A program made the translations under genes and the position numbers. Below the pieces are notes generated by a model, which ran no database searches, was not told the origin of the DNA, and worked only from the letters and a program-made list of their open reading frames with translations. From the NCBI GenBank assembly GCA_037178975.1, contig JASJZH010000002.1, positions 7,243,501-7,307,500 on the forward strand: 64,000 bases of DNA, written 5' to 3'. Below, piece after piece: positions 10,950 to 22,600 of the stretch (position 1 is the first letter of the stretch; the number at the start of each line of letters is the position of its first letter). This stretch comes from Oscheius tipulae (Eukaryota; Nematoda; Chromadorea; Rhabditida; Rhabditidae).

Positions 10950-12462
10950 ATGTACCTCTTGGTCAAGATATCCGATGAGGATCGGGTGTCCGAGGCGATT
11001 GCTGTCCTGGTGAGTCATTAACATTCGTTAAAACTTTTGTTGTCTCAGCTGGAAAAGGGATTTAATGAGTTGACGACGGGGAAGGAAATGAAAGACGTCT
11101 GTACGGATTGTCGAAGCTACAGCCAAGAGCCTAGCGGCAGTGGAAATACAAAAATAGTGGATGGCCAGGCTCCAGAACAACTCTTCCAGGAGCTTTTCAA
11201 GACTGAGAAGGTTGGTTTTTCGGGTAATCTTACTTTTGTTACTGTTACAACAAATACTTAAATACTGGTGCTGCGCACCAACTCTAGCTTGGACGTCCAT
11301 GCGCAATTGGTTTATGGTGGTGTGTGAAGGAATTACAAGCCGGTAAGCGCCGTATTGAAGTTTCCGTTACAATATATAAAGCAATTGATGCACAGTGAAA
11401 TTTTCCCAGTGCCTCCGGCAATTGATATTTCCGCAAATCATTGGTACCAGTGCCTATTGTTTTGACCAAACTGTGGACTGATACTTGAAACATAAAAAGC
11501 AAACTTTTTTTTCAGACATCCCAATTGCCCAAGGAGGAAGGAATCGCCGCCGAAGACCTTTTCGCAAATGTGAAAGAAGAAGACCTTGAAGGCGAAGCTG
11601 AGGAAGATGAAGATGCTATGGAAGATGATTACGATCCAGATTTCGATCCGAGTCAAGATTCACTAGAACCGTCGACATCTCAGCCCAAGGCCATCGAGAG
11701 AATGGAATATGGCCGCAACCCCCTGAATGCGAAGATGATCGACGAGAAAAAGAGGAAGGAGGCTCTTCTTAAAGCTGTAAGTTAAAATTTTGTTATTTTG
11801 ACATTTAAGTTTTTAGTTAGATATTCCTCTTCAGAAACAAGCTCTGATTGGAGTTGGAACCCAGAGAGTCGAGCTCCTCAGCCGTCACTTGATGCGAATG
11901 CAGAGGGCCAATAAGGACGGAACTAGCATCTACTATTGTTACTTTAGGTATCTTTAGCTTCCTGCGTTCTGCAAGTATTTCGTTTTCAGGAATCGTGCCT
12001 CAGCTTGTTGCCCAGGAGCCTATAGAATCTACAGGGACAATGGGTCCATTGAGGTTCTGGTACCACATAACCATGCTCCGAATGACGAGCTGAACAGGGT
12101 GAGTGACCGACAGAGATAAAAACAGACTTTCGTCTTATTGATCCATATCTTAGGTAGAGCTGATCAAGAGTCAGCAGAAGGAAATGGCCAAGGACAAACC
12201 CCATCTGAACCCGAAGGCTATCATTCAAGAAAGTTGGTCGAAAGTAAAAGCAACTGACAAGAAGAATATTGGATCTATGCTAGGTGAGATTATTAACTAT
12301 TGTTTCATATAAGTCATTGCAGGAAGCTACGATTGTCAGCGGAAACGTATCGAGAGGGCTCGACGTTCCTTGACCCAGAAGGAAACGACACAGAAGTTCT
12401 GGTCGGAAAAGATGGAAGAGACTGGAGCCAACTTTTTGAGATTAGGTGCTTTTATGAAATAA
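10950..12462 (+). CDS. FLYWCH-like zinc-finger protein with shared N-terminal CxxC module (paralog 3 of 3)
   Basis: Seven exons, 10950..11009, 11049..11210, 11516..11776, 11835..11947, 11990..12098, 12154..12283 and 12323..12462, give 324 residues. The N-terminus reads MYLLVKISDEDRVSEAIAVL, then GFNELTTGKEMKDVCTDC, aligning to its neighbours. An acidic block (EEDLEGEAEEDEDAMEDD) follows. Residues about 180-245 contain a FLYWCH-type pattern: Y-Y-C-Y-F, then ACCPGAYRIY, then HNHAP. This is the C...C...HNH layout of FLYWCH/MULE-type zinc domains, which bind DNA in nematode FLH proteins. The C-terminus is basic and helical. The shared first-exon length (exactly 60 nt) with the gene at 10299 indicates an inverted duplication. 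Likely a transcriptional regulator, by inference from the domain. Confidence 0.8.
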
Positions 12463-14396
12463 ATTAGTGCATGTCTAGAGAGTCCACAAAAATTTTGCCA
12501 GAACGGAAGATCAGTCCCATGTTTAACATCGTCTACGACTGTGTACTTTTCACGGGTTACCAGGTCCAAGTGTGCGCACAGGATGGACACACAGTCTATG
12601 ACTTTCAATAGAGGTGGAGGTTAAAAATGTGACAGGGAGACAAGGGGACAGAGAGACACAGAGAAAGAGGCAGAGAGACAGAGAGATAGAGATACAGAGA
12701 TACAGAGAAACAGAGAGACAGAAAGACAGAGAGACAGTTGCAGAAACCGGAGCAGCACAATTGTGACCACATAAATTTCTTTGACTTATTACTTGTATTA
12801 CATTTGTATTACTACAGTTCTTTGACCCCCTTCCCCATTCTATTCTGTGCATTGTAGTCGAATAACCAGTAGTTGCGCTGACTTGTGAAACACCGGGTGC
12901 GACTATTTGCTCAACGTTTGCCGCCCAGGTATCTGAAGAACAACGAACCACGTGAACTCCAAATTCTGCCAATGGGTAACAATACGTTTTTATAAGTGTC
13001 ACAATCTGGATTCGGCCAAACTTTTTGTCATTCTGGATATCGTGTTACAGTCATAAATAAATTATTGGTCGCCCGTAAATACATGGGTTTGGTGCAAAAA
13101 GTATAGTCAGATAAGATAGAATTGAATTGGAATGTTATGGGTTTGGGCCAAACATGACTGTGAAGATCCTCTCGGTCATCGAAGAACAATAGTGTGTACC
13201 AAAGTTCGGTAGTATACAACAGTTTTGAGGTTGTGTAAACTGGCGGAGAGAAAATACAAGTCTCGGAACAACGAGAGAGGGGTCTGGTCGGGAAAGAAAA
13301 CAATAGTCTGTGACTAGTTTTACAGGAGGAAGTATGTTCTGTCTGTGTAACAAGTTAAGCAATTAGAAGAAAGACAAGCTACAAGGTCATCAGAGTAGAC
13401 TCTGAAAATATCCAGAGATACTGCGACCGAGATCAGACTACACACTTACTGCCGTCAAGTTTAGCTGTCATTGCCACTGTCTTTTTTCCGCCAATAAATC
13501 CAAAGATCCAGGGTCATGAACCGTGCCATAGGCAGCTTTTGACTTTTGTGGTTTTTATAGAAACGGTGAGACGTACAGGGAGTTCTCACTGCAGAGTATG
13601 CTTCATTTGTAACAAAGTAGTCGCTAACGACCAAGGGCTTTTTCCACATGTCTCCTTTGACTGGACCTGTCAACTCTAATCTGTGATAACTTTACAGAGA
13701 AGGCTAGAGAAAGTGTTTTCCGGTATAATAATTGACTTGTATCACCCACGGACACCTTATGCCAATTGTAAAGGTAGAATACTAGAAGGTCAGGGAACTT
13801 CAGAAATATCAAATGTACCAAACCGAGATTTAAAATTTTGTGCTCTCATAGATTTTCAAGACTACAGTAAGAAAAAAGCAGAAGAATTACCGTAATCACC
13901 CAGACTATTTGTCTTTGCCCGAGGACCAGTCCGGCGACATTTGCTTAAACTAAGATATACAGTACCAAGACCGTTTTTCAGACTTCGGATTTTCCTACTA
14001 TGGTAGAGGAGTTTTATTATGAAAGTATATTTGTCCAGAGGTCCGAAAATCATAAAACTTGAGCCTGTAAACATCGAACATGTGGACACAGAAGAAAAGA
14101 TTGCAGCAGGTGACGGAGGTCAGTAGTCGACCAACTTATTGTCAGCTTGTGAACCTCGGCTCCAAACTGTAGCCACAAACCACAGGGCTCTCCCCGTCTT
14201 GCGCACTTCCTCCGCCTCCTGCCGCCTTGTGTGCCAACTACATGGCTCTACTACTTAAACTCCTGCCGAGAGGGGTGCATTCATGAGACGCACTCTCTAG
14301 TCCAATCTTTCCTCTAGTTTTTCTCTTCGTTACTCCAGCACTTTCTTAACTACAGCTTTATAGAAAAGAGTCGATTCGACGCGTGTCCGGCTGAAG
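12463..14396. other. Unresolved stretch, possible decayed CUB-like gene
   Basis: Several short segments on both strands look protein-like, for example plus-strand 13683-13857 (SGIIIDLYHPRTPYANCKG) and minus-strand pieces near 13.1-13.3 and 13.4-13.6 kb with spaced cysteines. Some resemble the start of CUB domains. I could not link them into a frame with consistent splice sites. A low-complexity GACAGAGA tract lies at 12639-12737. The last few hundred bases should carry the promoter of the P-glycoprotein gene. Confidence 0.3.
12639..12737. repeat. GAGACAGAGA simple-sequence tract
   Basis: A degenerate run of GACAGAGA, GATACAGA and AAAGAGG units just downstream of the FLYWCH-like gene. It is of the same type as tracts elsewhere in the window. 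Confidence 0.85.
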
Positions 14397-17300
14397 ATGG
14401 CCCCAAAAGAGCCATCTTTCCGGAGCGCGGTGTCTCCCTTGCGAGATTCACAACAATCGAAGAAGAGCACCGTGCTGGCGATGCCAGCCTATGCTATGCC
14501 ACCCGATGACGACGACGAAGATGGCCCAAAGAGGGAGTACAAGACCTCGTTTGGAGAGAAAATATTGAACATTCTCTTGTGCAGGTATGAGTTTGTAAGG
14601 TATTTTCTCAAATCGTAATTTCAGAGGTGACTTGGCCAATCAAGTTCTAGAAGTTGAGCCGGTCTCAATTGTTGGCCTCGTGAGTTTTTAGTTTTTATCG
14701 TTTCCCTGGCGTATCTTAAATTAAACCGTCGCGACCGGGCGCACCTATACCACCTCGGCATTATAGCTGAAGCCTTCTGACACAGTGAGCTGCTCTTTAA
14801 CTTTGTAAAATAATGACATGGAAGGGTGCTACGATTACCCTACCGGTTCTTGGTTCACAGTTTCCCATAAACATTACCCAACAGTTCAAGACCCTTTCCA
14901 CAAAACGTTTTCCGCCGCTCCTCCCGTGTAGTATGTAGTTGTCATTTGAACATGAAGGGCCTCCTGCAAACACTGGGGCAGGGCAAATAGTGTCTACTGC
15001 TGGGGGAACACTTTTTAAGTAGAGAAGTTAGAAGAAAACATAGAGACTTTTCAGTTCCGATACGGTACCAAATGGGACTACTTTATGCTCTTCATCGGTA
15101 TCGTCTGTGCATGTATCTCTGGAATCTCTCAGCCGATCTTAGCCCTGGTTTCGGGTAGAGTGACCAATGTGCTGCTGGTCTACCCTCCGAACAGTCAAAC
15201 TTTCCGCGTGAAAGCCTACGAAAACGTGTATATCTTCCTGGGAATTGGAGTATTCATCCTCATCACCAATTTTATTCAGGTGAGACAGGCGTGACGGTAA
15301 TAAAACATTCGGTTTCAGTACATGTGCTTCCAACAAGTCTGCACAAGAGTCATCGCCAAGACTCGACATCACTATGTCCGATCTATCCTGAGGCAGAATG
15401 CCGGCTGGTTTGATAAGAACCACTCGGGAGCTTTGACCACCAAGCTTAATGAGTAAGATTTATTTCAAACTTTGCCAATGTCCATCTTTAGCAACATCGA
15501 GCGCATTCGTGAAGGTATCGGAGATAAGCTCGGTCTCCTGATCCGTGGAGCTGCCATGTTCATCGCTGCCGTAGTTGTTGCCTTCATCTACGAGTGGCGT
15601 CTTGCCCTGATGATGCTCGGAGTCGCTCCAGCATGCTGTATCTGTATGTCGTTGATGGCCAGAAAGATGACCTCAACGACGATTGCTGAGCTGGCCGGAG
15701 TTGGAAGAGCCGGAGCCATCGCTGAGGAGTCGCTCATGGGAGTGCGAACTGTCCAGGCGTTCAATGGACAGCCGACAATGGTCGAACGCTACTCTGCCGA
15801 GCTCTCGAAGGGAAAGAGCTTCGCTATCTGGAAGGGATTCTGGAGCGGTCTCTTCGGAGGATTCTTCTTCTTCATCCTCTTCGCATTCCTCGGCTGCGGA
15901 ATGCTCTACGGAGGCTACCTGCTCAAGGTCGACATCATTCACAAGCCTGGAGACGTTTTCATCTGTGTAATGTCCATGCTTCTTGGAGCTTATTTCCTTG
16001 GTCTCATTTCTCCTCACCTTATGGTGCTCTTGAATGCCAGAGTTGCCGCTGCTACCATCTATCAAGCCATTGACAGGGTATGTCTTATCATTTTAAAATG
16101 ACAGTCACGCTTTTAGACTCCCAAGATCGACGCCTACGACGAGAAAGGAAGAAAACCTGACCGAGTGGTTGGACGAGTCGAGTTCAAGAACGTCCACTTC
16201 CGCTATCCTAGCAGAAAGGAGGCTAAGGTGAACCTAATTAACAGGCAGCAAAGTCAACTCAAAATTTTCAGGTCCTGAACGGTATGAATCTTACCATTGA
16301 ACCTGGACAGACTGTAGCCCTTGTCGGACACTCCGGATGTGGAAAATCTACCTCTGTCGGTCTGCTGACTCGTCTCTATGAGCCGGAAGGAGGAAACGTC
16401 CTTCTGGACGGAGTTGATGTCCGTGACCTGAACATTGACTGGCTTCGAAACATAGTCGGTATTGTCCAACAGGAACCCATCCTCTTCAACGACACGATCG
16501 ATGCCAACATCAAGTTCGGAAACCCTCAGATCTCGAGAGAACAAATGATCCACGTCTGCAAGATGGCCAACGCCCACGACTTTATCATGAAGATGCCGAA
16601 GGGATACGATACGCTGATTGGAGATGGTGGAGTACAGCTTTCAGGAGGACAAAAACAACGTGTGGCTATTGCGAGAACTCTGGCCCGAGATCCCAAGGTG
16701 CTTCTTCTGGATGAGGCCACTTCCGCTCTGGATGCCCAGAGTGAGAGCATCGTGCAGGAAGCCCTGAACAACGCCTCAAAGGGCCGATCGACCATCATTA
16801 TCGCTCATCGTCTCTCCACGGTCAGGGATGCTGACAAGATTGTCGTCTTTGAGAAGGGACAGATTGCCGAGCAGGGAACTCACGACGAGTTGGTCGCCAT
16901 GAAGGGACGCTACTTTGAGCTGGTCAAGGCTCAACAGTTCCAACCTGAAGAAGAAGTTAATGCTTTTGAAGATGAGGAAATTGATCTCGATGACAACTTC
17001 ACAGTCTCCCGCTCCTCTCGAGCCTCATCACTCAATGCCTCAAAGAGATCCGGACACGACGCTTTCGTCAGAGGAGCTTCCTACCAAGATTCTCTTGGAA
17101 ACACCTCCAGGAAGGATATTGACGATGCTGAAGCTGAAGCCTTTGCCCAGGAGGTCAAGAAGGTCATGGACGAGGACGGTCAGATCACAGCAGGCTTCTA
17201 CGACATCTACAAGAACGCCCAGGGCAACTATCTCTACATGTTCTTCGGTTTCATCTGTGCTCTGATCCGTGGTCTTGAGCTGCCTGCTCTTTCTTTAATT

Positions 17301-19235
17301 TTCGGATACGTCTTCGAAGCCTTCACCTTCGTCCCCTTCGGCAGCGCTATGATGCATCGTCTGGCCATGGCCGTCATCATTTTCTGCTCTGTCGGTGTCG
17401 GAATCTTCATCTTTCAACTTCTCAGCGTAAGTTAAAATCTCTACCTCCCACTAAAAGTTCGTTCTCAGAGCATCTTCTTTGCCATCGTCTCCGAGAATCT
17501 GGCCATGCGATTCAGGGTCCAAGTCTTCCAGAACCTCCTCTACCAAGATGCTTCCTACTTCGACAATCCTGCCCACACTCCTGGCAAGCTGATCACTCGT
17601 CTGGCCTCGGATGCCCCGAACATCAAGGCTGTCATCGATTCCCGAGCTCTACAAGTGATCTACGCTGTGGCTGCCATCATCGGCTGTATCACCATCGGAT
17701 TTATCAACTCGTGGCAGGTTGCCATCATCGGTACGGGGATGATTCTGCTGCTGGCCGCTACAATGATCTCGCTGTCCTACATCATCATGAACGAAAACCT
17801 GGAGCTTGTCAAGAACGACGAAGCTGGAAGAATCGCCATCGAAATCATTGAGAATGTACGAACGATCCAGCTCTTGACCAGAACCGGACGCTTCTACGAT
17901 CATTATGAGCATGCCAGCAAAAATCAGAAACATCGCGAGATGAAGAAAGGTGAGCCTTATACTCGTTAATCTGGGACGCTTCCGTATCATCCACACCCGC
18001 TATCCCAACTGCTTGCCTTTTCAATCTGCCTTCTGAATAACATTTTTGCAGGACTCTACGAGGCCATCAACTTCACCGTCTCTCAGTCATTCATGTATTT
18101 CATGATGACTTTGACCTACGCCGTCGGTATTCACATCATCTACATTGAGGACAAGACATCTGACAAGGTCTTTAGGTAACTTGCTATCCTCTTGTTTGAC
18201 CAACTATCATTTACAGATGCATCGTTGCCATGCTTCTCGGATCAGTAGCTGTCATGAATTCCAGTCAATACTTCCCCGAATTCGTCAAGGCCAAGACGGC
18301 TGCCGGACTCATGTTCAGCATGATCTATAGAAAACCGAAGACTGGAGATGCTGACGTGGGAGAGAAGATTGTAAGCCAAACTTACAATCTTGAAAACTGC
18401 TATATTCAGAACATCCGAGGAAATATCCTCTTCGAGGACGTCAAATTCTCCTATCCGCAGAGACCACGTCAGCCAATCATGAAGGGACTGCAGTTCACAG
18501 CAACTCGTGGACAGACAGTAGCCCTGGTCGGGCCATCAGGATCCGGAAAATCAACGTGTATCTCAATGTTAGAGAGATTCTACGACACTACAGGAGGAGC
18601 ACTGGTCAGTTTTAAGTTAACTAGAATTTATCAATGTCTTTCAGAGGTTCGACGGAACGGACATCAAGAAGCTAAACCTGAACCATCTAAGAACTCAGAT
18701 GGCATTGGTCGGTCAGGAGCCACGTCTCTTTGCTGGAAGTATCAAGGACAACATCTGCTTCGGTCTGGGAGACGTGCCAATGGAGAAGATTGAACACGCT
18801 TTGGAGCTGGCCAACTGCAAGAGATTCTTGTCCAATCTGCCTCAGGGAATTGAGACTGAGGTACTGTTACTCGTCTCAAATGCAATAACAGATACGATTC
18901 AGGTTGGAGAGCGTGGAACCCAACTGTCCGGTGGTCAGAAACAAAGAATCGCCATTGCTCGAGCTCTGGTCCGTGATCCAAAGATTCTTCTCCTCGACGA
19001 AGCCACTTCTGCTCTCGATTCCGAGTCAGAACGAGCTGTCCAAGAGGCACTTGATCGAGCCAGAGAGGGTCGTACCTGCATCACAATCGCTCATCGTCTG
19101 TCCTCCATCCAAAACTCGGATCTCATTGTCTACATCGAGGGAGGAAAGGTGCGCGAGAGTGGCACTCACACGCAGCTCGTGCAGCGGAAGGGACGATACT
19201 ACAAGCTTGTCAAGAGTCAGGACCTTGCCACCTAA
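14397..19235 (+). CDS. pgp: P-glycoprotein (ABC-B full transporter)
   Basis: Twelve exons (14397..14584, 14625..14679, 15055..15279, 15319..15452, 15492..16077, 16117..16227, 16272..17426, 17469..17949, 18052..18175, 18217..18604, 18645..18860, 18903..19235) give 1331 residues, the usual size of a full ABC-B pump. The order is TMD1, NBD1, TMD2, NBD2. NBD1 has Walker [10 protein letters not shown] near residue 452, signature LSGGQKQR and [14 protein letters not shown]2 has Walker [10 protein letters not shown] near 1122, LSGGQKQR near 1229 and [11 protein letters not shown]. Both signature and Walker B motifs look intact, so both ATP sites should work. The family exports lipophilic compounds across the plasma membrane, including drugs in nematodes. 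An AATAAA lies at 19291. It converges on the phosphodiesterase gene. Which pgp paralog it is cannot be told. Confidence 0.95.
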
Positions 19236-19290
19236 TGTCTGTGTCCAAAAGTATGCTTTGCAGTTACGGGTTCGATGTACTTAGCTCAGA

Positions 19291-19296
19291 AATAAA
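19291..19296 (+). terminator. Polyadenylation signal AATAAA of the P-glycoprotein gene
   Basis: Canonical AATAAA 56 bases after the stop codon, on the coding strand, in the short gap before the convergent gene. Confidence 0.6.
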
Positions 19297-19661
19297 CTAG
19301 TTTATCCAGTTGACTTTTGAACTCTCTTATCAATGGGGAAAAATTCAGAGAAAAAAATCTTTATGACTACGGTCATGCTTTGCTTTAAGAAATCACCATA
19401 TAACCCTGACAGGTGCAAATATACGCTACAGACAACGGAGGCAAAGGAATCAGCTCATAGAAAGTATCGGGAAAAGCCTAGTGTCTAGAAAATAAACTCG
19501 AAGTGTGAAGGATATGGAGGAAAATGGAATAGGCTCTCATTTATTAGAGGAGAAGGGGATACCCGGAGAAGGGACACACAGCAAAGGCTCAGATTATGGC
19601 ATGAGGCACACGGAAATGGGGAGAGACTCTAACGGTAATAAAAAACCTAGGAAGGGCGGGC

Positions 19662-22600
19662 TTAGCTCGAGATGCGGGCAGGAGACTGAATACGGAGGCT
19701 GTCAACGTAGGGAACTTTGTTTGTGGTGGGAGTGGTTCCTCCATTAGACGAGTTTGAAGATTTGACTGATTCGGTAGGAGAACCGGCTCTGAAATTGGAA
19801 TGTTTAGCCGAGAACTAACGAATAAACTACCTTGGAGTGTTAGCACCAGAAGTGAGTGAGAACAGAGCTCTCTTCTGCTCTCTCTCGACAATAAACACAT
19901 TCCGTCGCCTCTCATCCTCTCCAATTCTGTCGTAGATGAGTCCATCGACTCCTAGACCCTTCTTGAAGTAGTCAATCGTCTCCTTCTTATCCAGGTCGTC
20001 TCCCCAGACAAAGTTGACCAGACCGAGTTCACTGGCCCTCTGAACCGGAAACGGATCGTTCAGCAGATCCTCGCTGTTGAAGTTGACTCCTAGGATGTCA
20101 GCCGATGCGGCAAAGTTCACAGCCGTGAGACTTGTACTGGTACGTTGGTCACAGAATGGCGTGTAGCGTTTGGTGGTTCCGATACAGAGGAAGAGGACTG
20201 GGTACATGCTCTGCTTCATCGATATCCTGGAAAAGTTCTTGTGTGAAAGTAAAATGTGAACACTCTTACATTTGACAGATATCGGGGTCGAAGCTGGAGA
20301 AAACAATCCTCCTTCCGTTGGCGGAGTTCATGATGTCGGCCAGAATAATGTCGACGAACTCGTTTCTTTCGAAATAGTGCTCGCATTCGTGCTCTCCAGT
20401 CTGAAATTGTATTTGAGCTTAATACAAACTAAGTTAGATGATATATCACAGCTATTCAAAATTACGCGGGAACATTTCTCAAAACAATATTCAAACAAAC
20501 TTTGTACATAAAACTGAAAATACGCAGACACACGATCGAAACTTATATTATAGCTGAATGTGTCGGGTGCGGGCGCCTAGATCATACGGATGAGATATGA
20601 TGGAATTTTAAAATAGCTATCGCTTCGGCTCAAAAGTTTTCACTTCTTTAAAAACCAAAATGAAAATTAAAAAAAAAACTCACAGTTTGCATCATTGGAT
20701 ACTTGACTTCCACGTTGAATCCGACATCAGGATCGACCTTGGTCAAGGCTTCTTCCAGGGTAGGGAAGGGCTTGTAGTCATCCATCTCTTCCGGCTCTCT
20801 GGGTCTACTTCCGGGAGCTGCCTTCTTACTGACATGATCCAACATCAGCAGCTTGACCTGATTTAGCTTGAGATCCTTGACAGCGATCTCGTGGAAGTCA
20901 ATGGCTTCTGCACTAGGCTTGTCAACAACAGCTCCGCGCTTCGTGACAGAGACTAGGACGTGGAAGTCGTGGTAAATGACGGCCACCTGAATATTTTTAA
21001 CTGTAAATTAAGAACTTTTACCCCTACCTTGTCCTTGGTCAGCTGGACATCAAATTCGACGAAGTCCGCTCCATGTTTGGCTGCTGTGTTTAGAGAGGCG
21101 ATGGTGTTTTCCCGAGCCATCGCAAATTTCGTGTACGAATTACCAGCTCCACGATGGCCGACTTCCAGGGTATTTCTTTTCTTCCAGTGACGAGCATAGG
21201 TGCTTTCCATTGGTTGGAAAGGAATGGCTCTCTTCAGTTTGCGGATGAAGAGGTATTCCACTGAAAATGAATTTGTATTTCCTGTCAGTCTCATTGTCTC
21301 CTTGTAACACTGTCTGCTGTCAACAGGTCTCTTGAATACATTTCAAAGGGATCTCTTGACTCACATGAAATCTGACCAATAGGTCTACCAGTAGAGTTAA
21401 TGAAGGGAAGGTAGGTTGATCCAAAAGTGTCATTCAAAGAGGATGGGAGAGCGTAACAGGCTCCGATTCTTTTGCCCTCATCGGAGAAGATCTCCACGTA
21501 AAAGGCCAAGAACTCGACTGCTACAGAATGTGTCTTGAAGACCAAGTACTCGACATTGTTGTTGAACACTGTCCCTGTTGGTGTTTGTCGATGGAAGCGG
21601 GGTGAGGCGTCGGAGAGGATAGCTACTTCACTGTCACTATGAGAAGGGTACGGTCCGGTCGAGGTGCTGGAATCTTCCTCGTCCTCTTCCTCGTCGACCA
21701 CCTCGGATCCGGCACTAGATCTGGGAGTCAGTAGCGAGGTCTGAAGACAAAACTTCACGACAAACTGAAGGGAGACTCACGGATCTGTTCCTGACATCAA
21801 GAGGTGTGATCTTGATACGGCAATTCTTCCTATCCTTCTGGGTCTTGTAGAATTTCAAAGCGTTTCCATGAATCCGGAGTAGAACCTGGTTCTCCTCTTC
21901 ATTTGTGAGCCAGCCCTCGGATGTCCGACGCTGACCGGCATAATATCCGAACAGATCGACAAAGGCTTCATGGCACACTCCTCCAGTGGCCCGCTGTTCC
22001 AAGGTCACACTGATGGATCTGGGGACTCGAAAGCATTCCCAGCGAGCTGAAAGAAGTAAGATCGTTGAGTGACAGAGACAGGTACTTACAAATAATCATT
22101 CTCTCTCCATTGTCACTGCATAGCTTGTATCCAACGAGGTATCGGAATTTTACGCTAGATTCAACTGTTTGAACCTCTCCTTTCCATCGTCTTCTGTAAA
22201 TATGAAGCATTAAAAATTGTTCACTCAGTATTGAATTCAATGGAAAGCGTACCGTCATGACTCGGAACTCTTTTCGGAACTGGACAAACAGAAGCCAAAG
22301 GCGCTTTTGGGAAAACAGTTTGCGCAGCGCTCGGTACTCACATAGGTTACTCGATTACTGTGTTTTGTTTAGAGAACTGACGGGTTGAGAGGGTCCTGGC
22401 AGAGAACGAGGCCCGACTGTGGATCCCAGCGGCCGAGATCGTCGATGGAGCCGCAGACCATAACGAATTCATTTGACTGGAGGCCATTTACGTCGACGGC
22501 AAAGAAGACTCGCGCCCGGCCAATTACCACAGAGGCCATGCCTGGAAAAGAAAAGTGGTGCTTATACATTTAAGAATGTGAAAAAATGTATCACGCGGAG

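Noticed and set aside
15673-16065. Open frames antisense to the P-glycoprotein exons
   Set aside because: They are shadows of a strongly conserved ABC coding exon, with repetitive acidic or serine-rich translations.
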